A DNA stretch of 64,000 nt from Isoetes taiwanensis. Its lineage: Eukaryota > Streptophyta > Lycopodiopsida > Isoetales > Isoetaceae. Below are positions 56,098 to 64,000 of the stretch, in pieces. Location: assembly GCA_021234155.1 (NCBI GenBank), contig JAJEKV010000015.1, positions 10,500,101 to 10,564,100 of the forward strand, in the 5' to 3' direction. The position numbers and the translations under genes were made by a program. How positions within the stretch are numbered: position 1 is the stretch's first letter; each line of letters starts with the position of its first letter. The notes beneath the pieces were generated by a model that saw only the letters and a list, made by a program, of their open reading frames with translations, was not told the DNA's origin and did no database searches.

Positions 56098-58113
56098 TTA
56101 ATCTACACAAATCGACATGCCTGAGCCGATTTCTTCGGAGATGACCTTGCCGTCCCATTGCCCCATGAACTGTGGGTACTGCTTTACTAAATCTTTCTTA
56201 AGTACCCATGTCGCGTCTTCCACTGGCAAGTGTTTCCACTTGACCAAATATTGGAGAAACTCAGATCTCCTCATTTTCTTGAAAGCTTTATCAAGAATCA
56301 ATTCTGGAACTATTTCCAGCTGCTCCTCCATCATTTCCAACAACGTTGGAGTGTCCAAGACTTCGTCTGGATTTGGAGTATGCTTCTTCAACAAACTCAC
56401 GTGGAAGACCTTATGAATCTTTAGGTGTGCTGGCAAGTCTAGTTTGTAGGCTTGATTGCCTACTCTCTCGACTATTCTGAAAGGTCCAGCCCACCTTGGA
56501 GCAAGCTTCTTACAATTTCCGATCCTGAGCTTCGCCTGCTTCACTTTGATCTTGAGCCAAACATCGTCTCCAACTTTGAACTCTCTGACTGTTCGATGCT
56601 TATCGGCGATGCTCTTTTGTCGACTTCTTGCTGCTAGCAGATACCCTCGAACCTCTTCCACAAGCTGCTGCATATCGGCCAACATCTGCTGCGAAACTTC
56701 CACTTTTGACACGGGATTGTGCCAAGTATCTGGAGTCAGGCACTGATAGCCGTAATTGATCATAAACGGCGACATTTGGGATGATTCCTGCTTGGTGCTA
56801 TTGTAGGCAAACTCCACCAAGTGAATAAATTCTTCCCACATACCTTGCTTATTCCAGACATAGTTTCGTAGCATGTCTTCTAAAATTCTGTTGGTCCGCT
56901 CCGTTTGGCCATCCGTCTGAGGATGATATGCCGTGCTCATGGATAGCTTCGTCTGAATGGTCGCAAAGAGGTCTTGCCAAAAGGCGCTCATGAACTTCGG
57001 ATCCCTGTCGGAGATAATCTCCCTTGGCATGCCATGAAGCCTGAAGAACTCTTTGGTGAAGAGCTTTGCTGTATCCATAGCTGTATCTGTGGTCCTGCAA
57101 GGCACAAAATGTGCCATTTTCGACAACTTGTCGACCACTACCATCAAGGCATCCTTCCCTCTTACCGTTCTTGGGAGGCCTGTTATAAAATCCATGCTGA
57201 TTACTTCCCACTTAGCGTTTGGCACCGCTAATGGCTCTAAGGCCCCTGGAATTCGGAGCTGTTCCGCCTTTGTCTGCTGACATAGCTGGCATTCCTTAAT
57301 GTAGCGCGCTACCTGCTTCTTCATTCCTGGCCAATAGTAACTGCTGCGCACTTTGAAATATGTTTTCATGAATCCCGCATGGCCAGCTATTGGGCTGTTG
57401 TGCGTGTCATGGAGGATCAATTTCCTTACACCTGATGATTCGGGTACGCACAACTTGTTCTTATGGTATAACAGGTTGCCTTCCTTCTTATAATGTTTAA
57501 AGGCTTCCCGCTCCTTATCTGTTCTAGCCTCCCTAGAGAGGCTTGCCCATACTTCCTTGAAATCCACATCTATTGGCAAGGATTCTTTAATCTTCTTACC
57601 AAAGTCGCTGGAGAGCGTCGAAATTGCATTGCAATGCACTCTAGTTGTCAGGGGATGCCTTGAAAGCGCATCCGCTACCACGTTGAGCTTCCCTGGCTTG
57701 TAGACTATATCAAAGTCATACTCTTCAAGGAACTCCATCCACCTTCTCTGCCTCAGGTTGAGGTGTGGTTGCGTGAATACATACTGGAGGCTCTGATGGT
57801 CTGTATCCAACTGGAACTTCCTTCCCAAAAGATAGTGCCTCCAAATTCTTAATGCCCTGACAACCGCAAGCAATTCCTGATCGTGGGTGGGGTAGCGCGT
57901 TTCGGCGTCGTTCATCTTCCTGGAATCATACGCTACCACACGCTCTTCTTGCATGAGCACTGCACCTGTAGCTATCTTACTCGCGTCTGTCGCTACAAGC
58001 TTGTCTTTCTCCGGGTCCGGCAGGGTTAAGACTGGGGCGGTTGTTAAAGCTTCCTTCAACAATTCAAACCCCGCTTGGGCTTTCTTGTGCCAATGCTCGC
58101 CCAATCTTTTCAC
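56098..58113 (-). CDS. Element B pol part 2: RNase H, integrase, chromodomain (671 codons)
   Basis: This is a long uninterrupted frame. RNase H has 'LVATDASKIATGAVL', 'HDQELLAVVRAL', '[12 protein letters not shown]' and 'VVADALSRH'. The integrase zinc module has H-x3-H as 'LHDTHNSPIAGHAG' and 'CQLCQQTK'. The catalytic core has 'ISMDFITGLP', 'EIISDRDPKF' and 'HPQTDGQTERTNR', giving D, D and E. A GPY/F-type module 'RWAGPFRIVERVGNQAYKLD' follows, and the C-terminus is a chromodomain 'LQYLVKWKHLPVEDATW'. Two Trp are present but the other cage aromatics are not evident, as in group II chromodomains. By family it performs second-strand priming and chromatin-directed integration. The frame is severed from RT by a frameshift at 58113-58342, so the polyprotein is not intact. 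Confidence 0.92.
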   Translation of the reverse strand: MKRLGEHWHKKAQAGFELLKEALTTAPVLTLPDPEKDKLVATDASKIATGAVLMQEERVVAYDSRKMNDAETRYPTHDQELLAVVRALRIWRHYLLGRKFQLDTDHQSLQYVFTQPHLNLRQRRWMEFLEEYDFDIVYKPGKLNVVADALSRHPLTTRVHCNAISTLSSDFGKKIKESLPIDVDFKEVWASLSREARTDKEREAFKHYKKEGNLLYHKNKLCVPESSGVRKLILHDTHNSPIAGHAGFMKTYFKVRSSYYWPGMKKQVARYIKECQLCQQTKAEQLRIPGALEPLAVPNAKWEVISMDFITGLPRTVRGKDALMVVVDKLSKMAHFVPCRTTDTAMDTAKLFTKEFFRLHGMPREIISDRDPKFMSAFWQDLFATIQTKLSMSTAYHPQTDGQTERTNRILEDMLRNYVWNKQGMWEEFIHLVEFAYNSTKQESSQMSPFMINYGYQCLTPDTWHNPVSKVEVSQQMLADMQQLVEEVRGYLLAARSRQKSIADKHRTVREFKVGDDVWLKIKVKQAKLRIGNCKKLAPRWAGPFRIVERVGNQAYKLDLPAHLKIHKVFHVSLLKKHTPNPDEVLDTPTLLEMMEEQLEIVPELILDKAFKKMRRSEFLQYLVKWKHLPVEDATWVLKKDLVKQYPQFMGQWDGKVISEEIGSGMSICVD

Positions 58114-59481
58114 TTTCTCCGCCCCTCGTCAAGTCTCGTTAATCGGGGCTGCTATCTTAGCAAAGTTCTTCCACGAACTTCTGTGTAGTACCCGCAAGGC
58201 CGGAGAAAACCGACTTTATGCACATTCTTAGGCCGCCACCGAATGACGGCTTCAATCTTGGCAGGGTCCGCCGAGATTCCTTCACGAGATCACATGACCC
58301 GGGTATTCCACCTTCTACATTTGCGGTGACACTTCGACAACTTATGCGTACAACTGGTGCCTCTTCAACTTCTCTAGCACTCTCCTTAAGTGTTGTACGT
58401 GCTCTTCAAGGGATCTGCTATACACCAAAATGTCATCAAAGAATACAATCACAAAGGTGTCTAAAAACTCCCTGAAGATGTCGTTCATGAGCCTCATGAA
58501 CGTCGCGGGGGCATTCGATAAGCCGAAAGGCATTACCGTGAACTCATAATGCCCATACCGCGTTCTGAAGGCGGTCTTATGGATATCTTCTTCCTTTATC
58601 CTGATCTGATGATAACCTGACCTTAAGTCGATTTTGGAGAAGACCTTTGCACCTTGGAGTTGATCCATCAAGTCATCTGATCTGGGGAGCGCATACTTGT
58701 TCTTAATGGTGTGCTTGTTCAACTGCCTATAGTCTATGCACATCCTTAAACTGCCATCCTTCTTCTTTACAAAGAGAATGGGTGCTCCAAATGGCGAAAC
58801 ACTAGGTCTAATGAAGCCTAGGTCGAGCAACTCCTGCAATTGCTTCTTCAGCTCCGTCAACTCCTGCGTCGTCATTCTGTATGGAGCCTTACTTGTCGGC
58901 TCTGCTCCCGGTTCGAGTGCTATCTCACACTCGACTCCCCTATAAGGAGGAAGCTGCTTGATTTCATCTGGAAAGAGATCATGGAATTCCGTGATCAGCT
59001 GAGCTATTTGCTTCGGCAACTTACTGAGCACCCTGTCTTCTTTGCTTTCCTCTGATTCTGGCTCATTAATCTCAAGCTTGAAGATGTATGCTACCTGCTC
59101 GCTCTTGATGCACTTGAACAGCCGCCTAGAAGACATGCACTGCATGATGGGAACAACTTCTTTACCTGTGATCTCGATTATCTTGCCGTCGGGTATTGAA
59201 AAGGTCACCTTCCGCTTTCCACAATCGATAATGGCCCCTGCTGGTCCAAGGTACTCCATTCCTATGATCAAGTCGTACTTGCCAATGCCCATTACTTCTG
59301 CCCCCATCTGGATATTAATCCCTGGCAAGTCGATGTCCAAGTTAATTCTCTTGCCTGCCGTCTGCCTTACTGCCCCACTTGCTAAGACAACGGGCCTTGG
59401 CTTTGACTTTAGTGGTTTCAACTTCAACATTTGAACCATTCTGGGGGATGCAAAGTTATGGCTACTTCCCGAGTCTATCAA
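58114..59481 (-). CDS. Element B pol part 1: aspartic protease and reverse transcriptase
   Basis: The open piece 59481-58342 (379 codons) starts within the protease at '[12 protein letters not shown]' (catalytic D-S-G), with '[12 protein letters not shown]' as the second protease motif. RT follows: '[13 protein letters not shown]', '[19 protein letters not shown]', '[16 protein letters not shown]', '[16 protein letters not shown]' and '[14 protein letters not shown]' with both catalytic Asp. The RT thumb and connection (58341-58114) are in other frames, so at least two frameshifts separate this from RNase H. Apart from those it is well preserved. Confidence 0.9.
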
Positions 59482-60564
59482 GACTATGAAGGACTTGGCC
59501 TTGGCCTTCCCTACTGTGGAAATTACTTTATACCGGCTCTCGCTTGCTCAGATCTATTGCGGCAAAGATATGACACTCACCCCGAATGTAGTCGCGGGCT
59601 TCCTGCGCCATCGTCGTCCGCATTGAGTGTCCCAATCCCCAACTCCGCTAGTCTTTGCACTCATGGCGTAGGGGCAGTTATTTGTCCTATGGCACGGCTG
59701 GAAGCTTTGAAGCAAAAAGCCGCTTTTCTATGCACTCTGTCTCTTTTCCTTGGGCATTGTCTGCAAAAAGGATCGCACTGCTTTGGAGTAGTTTGACCCC
59801 TCCTGCTTGTCCTTGAAGGACACCTGCTTCTTCTCCTGCTGTTTCCCCTGGTTGCCACCATATGGGGCTCTAGCTGGACCCGGACTGGCTGCCCTAGGAC
59901 TATAGCTTCCTGAACTTACAAGCATCCCTGCTCAAGCCGTGTGCCTTTGCATAACCCTTCCACCAAATCCGTGCGGCTCCTTTCAAGTTGGCTGTTGCCA
60001 CTCTTCCTTTGTCTTTATCCTTCATGCCATAAAGCGTTGCGTACTCACTCATTTCGTCCCCATGCCTCGCTTCTAATCGACTGTTCTCCCCGAACTGTTC
60101 CGATTCACAGGCCTTTTCCATACATTGCCCAGTGCAGAATCTACCTTCTTCTGGTAGTCAGAGGCCCTGGTGTCCCTTTGTCGTCCCTCTTCAGTGTTCC
60201 TTTGCCTTCCATCTGTTCGGTCCTGGGCCTGCTCTTCTTCTTCCTCGGAGTCGGAGTCTGAGTCTGAGCTTGAGTCGGAGGAATCCGAGCTGGGGGATCT
60301 CCTTCTCTTGCTCCTCTTCTTGTCCCTTCCTGTTTTCCGAGCTGATGCTTGTGGCAATTGAGCATTGCCCACCGAACTGCGCTCACAGCGTGCGGCTTAC
60401 GTGAGCCTTTATCTGCTCAAGGTCCGTCCTCATCTGGGATATCTCCTCCTCTGGGGTCATGGGTTCCATTTCTTCAAATAAGTTCCTTGCCGGGGGTGGT
60501 CTGGGCGGGGTCTGTTCTTCCCTAAGGTCTTGGCGTTGTCGTTCCCCTGAGCCTAGGCCTCTAA
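59482..60564 (-). pseudogene. Element B gag remnant, preceded by a candidate 3' splice site
   Basis: The frame begins after 'gtgtatgcag' (AG at 60566-60565) with no ATG in frame and reads 'MEPMTPEEEISQMRTDLEQI' and later an Arg/Ser/Asp-rich tract with 'RDKKRSKRRRSPSSDSSDSS'. Capsid pieces 'YGMKDKDKGRVATANLKGAA' and 'RIWWKGYAK' (60040-59950) match element A. A degenerate knuckle 'CHRTNNC' is near 59675. A minus-strand CTAAC (60599-60595) lies about 29 nt upstream of the AG, a good branch-point position. Several frameshifts. Confidence 0.65.
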
Positions 60565-60743
60565 CTGCATACACAAATGATTCATGGCTATATGGTTAGT
60601 TTTACTTGTTCTCTTGCATTGTTTATGTTTGTTGGTATAGTTGTGGGGCAAAAATACATCAATAAAACATTTAAAGTGCAACAGAAATCATATTTATATT
60701 ATATCATATTTTAGTACAAAAGTCTCCGGGATCAAGAGTCTAA
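60565..60743 (-). other. AT-rich intron-like spacer between ORFx and gag (element B)
   Basis: It is strongly A/T-rich compared with the flanking coding parts, ends with a CTAAC branch-like site and 'gtatgcag', and has a counterpart of similar character in element A (33718-33938). This would fit the 3' end of an intron. Confidence 0.5.
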
Positions 60744-62271
60744 CTAATCTTGAAATCGCCGGTAGGACGGGTTGTCCTCAAGGAACTTCTTAACTTGGGC
60801 CGTTCCTACCGAATGACCCAAGTTCCTGATGACGCTTGCTGACAAGCCGCCCTGCAAGGCTCTCGCCAGCTCTTCCACCCTGCGGTCGGACGTAAGGGCC
60901 GCGGTCACCGCCAATCTCGCCTGACGTCGATGGGGTATGGCGAAGTCGAAGAGGTCGAGTGCCATTGCTCTCTTCACCAGGACAACATAGTCGACATTTG
61001 CTGCTATTCGAGCATGCCTGCCGAAGCCTGAGAGTGCAATCAGCATGAACACTCCTTCCTCCCCTCTGGGACTGAACTTGCGGTGTATCACCGCTATTCT
61101 CCCATCCGGCGGCGCGGCAAGTAGTACTGGCGACATTGCCGTTGTGTGTCGCGGATGATTCCCCACTTGTTTGGCCTCCTGCTCTATGCCGCCCTGCATA
61201 ATCGTCGAACTCGATTTCGGTGAGCTCCCGGTAGTCTTCGATTGTTGAGTCGACTCGCCTGAGGTCGATTCCTGCTCCCCTTGCTGGAGGCGGTGTTGAG
61301 GGACTCGGCATCAGGATGCTAGTGGTCTTGCCTCTGATCCCCATCTGTTCCTGTAAGGCAAGGAACTCTTCCTCCGTCGGTAGTCTATTTGCAGCCCGGT
61401 CGCCTCCATGATCGCGATATTGCCGTAGGCTGGATGTCGGAAGAAGTCGCCGCTTTGTGTAGGTGTCGGCTTCCCCGACTTGTAGCGGAAGTTCGAGACT
61501 CCACGGACGATGAAGTCGTCCATGTCGGTCTGCCGCAGTTGGTGGAGCAGCTCATCCAATCGGAGTTCCCTCTCCCTGCATTCGGGAAGATTTTGAATGT
61601 CACTGAGGAGTAGATACTCCTCTCCGTCGATGATGATTGGGGCTAGGCTTGTGATGCCCAGCCCAAGTGGTGGAGCAACTTCGATGGCTCGCCGGGCCGC
61701 CGAAGCCGATCAGCTCTGCTCGCTTGGCCGTTCTTCGTCCGAAGTCGAGCTCCGTGTATTCCTCGTCGTCCGACTCCTCTTCTTCTTCTCTTGCTTCTTG
61801 TTCCTGCTGATACTGCAAAAGCATCTGCTCTTCTTCTTGCACTGCTATGGGGTCCACCTCCATCGGAGGGATAGAGGTTGCCCCCATTGGGTTTTCGGCG
61901 CGGTGGGATAAGAAAATAGCTAGGGCGGCGGTATAAGAGAAATACTTGGTCCTGTTGGCTGTCAGGACCATGTAGTCTGGTAGCCTCTGCGCCTTATTGG
62001 TTAAGTACTTGGCGATGTTGGGGACATCGCCCAAGGCTGCTTGAAGGGATGGCCGGGGAACGAAATATCCTATGCAAGGAGGGACCTGAATAAGGGAGGG
62101 TCCTACCCTAGCTTGAAACTCTGCTAGCACTTGCCTATATGCTGGGGTTGCATTTAGCGTAGCTTGGATATCAATTTCTTTTCCAAAAACTTGGAAGATG
62201 TCGTTGACATCCGCCCTCGGCGAAGATGGGCATTTGGCGCCGTACCATCGCCCAAGTCAGCAAAGGGCCAT
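60744..62271 (-). pseudogene. Element B ORFx (unknown family), multiply broken
   Basis: The ATG is set at 62271 by alignment with element A; codon 5 is TGA (62259-62257). The frame then reads 'DIFQVFGKEIDIQATLNATP', and the open piece 62130-61600 continues with 'QRLPDYMVLTANRTKYFSYT', matching 'RTMPDYMTCRHNRHRYLSAQ' of A, followed by an acidic stretch 'EEEEESDDEEY'. Later pieces (61559-60744) include 'FSPRGEEGVFMLIALSGFG' and 'ARALQGGLSASVIRNLGHS', again parallel to A. At least three frame breaks. No known domain. Confidence 0.7.
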
Positions 62272-62573
62272 TGATCTAGCGAAGAAGGGAGTATCAAACG
62301 GATGCAGAAGCGCCTCAGGGAGCTGGAAGATCGCCTAAGCAGTGGAGAGCAAACTTGCAGGGTGCTAAATGAGAAATGGGGGACTTATTTATAGAAAAGG
62401 GGGAAACCCTAATTTTTGGATGGTCTAGAATTTACTGAGATTGGATGATTGTGATCTATTAAAGGGTGCAATTGCGAGTTTGAAGACTACTTCTAGGGTT
62501 TGAGCATGCTAAGAACAACTAATGAACCTATTGCAACAACTTGGAGATCATTTGGTGAAGAAAATGGTACGAG

Positions 62574-62840
62574 GTCTCACACGTTGCGCCCAGACCGATA
62601 ATGAAAAGTTCATTTTCTGTCCTGGCGCGACGTGTGAGACATGGGCTCTAAATGGGCTAAACTTAATCAATTTGGATAATCTAAGGCTGTAATTCTACTA
62701 AACTCGCGGAGTTAGGCAGAATTGACCCCTTATTTGGTCGATTTGGAGCAGTTTTTGGGCATTTTTTGGCATGGTCTCACACGTTGCGCCCAGCCCGAAA
62801 ATGAGAATCTCATTATCTGTCCTGGCGCGACGTGTGAGAC
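62574..62840 (-). promoter_or_regulatory. Pair of inverted quasi-palindromes between H3-like ORF and ORFx (element B)
   Basis: Segments at 62574-62640 and 62774-62840, exactly 200 bp apart, each run from 'gtctcacacgttgcgccc' to 'cctggcgcgacgtgtgagac' and fold on themselves. The inner parts differ in a way that makes segment 1 ('gataatga..ttcattttc') the reverse complement of segment 2 ('gaaaatga..ctcattatc'). It has the same geometry as element A but unrelated sequence apart from the 'tctcac' edges. Function unknown. Confidence 0.75.
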
Positions 62841-62984
62841 ATCGTCTCATGCTCAAAAGCTTCCAATTTAACCAAAATAAAGACTAGCACTCTCTAACTT
62901 AACTTAATTAAGCTAGATCAAGACACACAAATTACACAAAAATTCTTTATATTAACAAAAATGTTCCTTATTTACAAAAGGGTT

Positions 62985-64000
62985 TCAAGGGCGCTCTCCC
63001 TTGATGTGCCTAGCAAGATACATATCCTGCCTCATGAGGGTGACCCTCTTCGCGTGCACTGTGCAGGCCGTCGAATCCTCAAAATGCTGCACTATTTTTG
63101 CTTCTGCTGCCTCCTGTAAGCACAACAACATCTCATCTGTTACGCGCATGTCTGTGTTGTACTCCTGCATGACTTCGCGGACCAAGCATTGGAACGGTGC
63201 CCGGGGAATCAAGAGTCCGTAACTCTTCTGGAAATGCCGGATCTCCTTGAGGGCTCTGTCCTCCAACTTTTTCCTGTTGGTCCGCTTCTTCCCTGGTGCT
63301 CTTGGAGGTTTAGGCCTGGGTGGACGGCGGCTTCAAGGTCTGGCTTCTTGTCGGGTGTCCGCCTTCAATCGTTCTCACCCTGTGCTCCTGGTAATAGGCA
63401 TTGTATGCCTCCCACTTCTCTATGTAAGCGTTGTGCTCTCTGATCCTCTTCTGATAGACCTTGACTGGGTTTATCACGTACGCCTCCCTTTGTGGTCGCG
63501 GGGCTTTAACCCTATTCCACGTCGGAAAAGGTGGGGGTTTCGGCGCCTGCCCGGACTGGTCTTGATCCTCTGCCACCTGCTCGGGGATTTCCTCCTCCAC
63601 TGGGGGTTTTGAAGAGCTCGCCCCCTCTGTGTTGGGGACGTAATCCTCATCCGAATCGTCGGTAGAAGGCGGGGTCTCTTCGCCTGATGGTTCGTTGATG
63701 ACGGGCCCTACCGCTCGCTCCCCGACCTTCACAACTTTTCTCTTGCCCGCCTTAATGGCTTTAGCCTTCCTCTTCTTTGGCCCGCTGGCTGTGGTTGGGT
63801 CGTCTTCCCGGTTCTTCGTTCTCTGCTCCCGGCGGCGCTCTTTGGCTTCATACTTGCTGATGAAGCGCGCAAGATCTGCTTCTTCTGCGGGGCTAAGAGT
63901 CGGCGGTCGCTGCTCTTCCCTTCCTTGCTCCTCCTGCAGGTGGGTCTCGGTGCGGAGTTGCTCTTCCGGTTTGTTGATCGCCTGCGCCGCTCCGTTGCTC
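62985..64000 (-). pseudogene. Retrotransposon-encoded histone H3-like protein (element B), frameshifted, 5' end beyond window
   Basis: The histone fold is in 63266-62985: '[20 protein letters not shown]', '[16 protein letters not shown]', '[16 protein letters not shown]', '[20 protein letters not shown]' and 'GERP' before the stop. By eye it aligns without gaps to canonical H3 (about 47 of 87) and to element A (about 50 of 87). K56, R83, C110, H113 and D123 are kept; K122 is Gln and R129 is His. Upstream, the linker is open in a different frame from 63310 to the window edge and is rich in Glu, Pro, Ser and basic clusters ('GPKKRKAKAIKAGKRK'). A single frameshift at about 63300-63350 separates linker and fold. 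The H3-like N-terminal tail, if present, lies past 64000. Confidence 0.88.

Overview
This looks like nuclear DNA of a land plant with a large, repeat-rich genome. It has an intact 14-repeat P-class PPR gene, GT-AG split exons, exon remnants of a TWD1/FKBP42-like gene, three LINEs, and four Ty3/gypsy LTR retrotransposons with chromovirus-type or OTA-type (Tat/Athila-like) pol. Nothing bacterial, organellar or rRNA/tRNA-like was recognised. The exact lineage cannot be read from the sequence; a non-flowering seed plant, fern or lycophyte is possible. || Left part (1-25261) is genic or intergenic. It holds a tandem array of hairpin units (about 850-1305), a foldback structure bounded by 37-bp direct repeats (3124-3614), a LINE with 12-bp target-site duplications (4560-8657, +), the PPR gene (9603-11531, -), a 5'-truncated poly-A LINE with 11-bp duplications (12031-13316, +), and a three-exon gene of unknown function (13641-19655, +). 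The second intron of that gene holds a large decayed LINE on the minus strand (about 14692-19019). Two tandem pseudogene copies of TWD1-like TPR exons follow (21041-22731). || Right part (25262-64000) is a nest of LTR retrotransposons, all reading on the minus strand. Element B is outermost (3' LTR 25262-26369, body continuing past 64000). Element A (26918-55780, TSD ctagt) is inserted in the 3' noncoding part of B. N1 (33979-39037, TSD catcc) is inserted in an extra ORF of A. N2 (43558-54664, TSD tctcc) is inserted in the 5' LTR of A. || The main discovery is that A and B, two diverged chromovirus-type elements, share an unusual layout: LTR - histone H3-like ORF - pair of inverted quasi-palindromes about 200 bp apart - ORFx (unknown family) - gag - protease - RT - RNase H - integrase, with a chromodomain readable in B. 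In A the H3-like ORF is open over 371 codons. It starts with an H3-type tail (ARTKQT, K4 and K9 present), continues with a charged linker of roughly 235 residues, and ends in a gapless, well conserved H3 histone fold. B carries a second, diverged copy that shares derived residues with A, so a single ancestral capture followed by retention is likely. In both elements gag lacks a nearby in-frame ATG and follows a plausible branch point and 3' splice site, suggesting spliced RNAs. I know of no described plant LTR retrotransposon family encoding histone H3; that novelty claim needs a database search.
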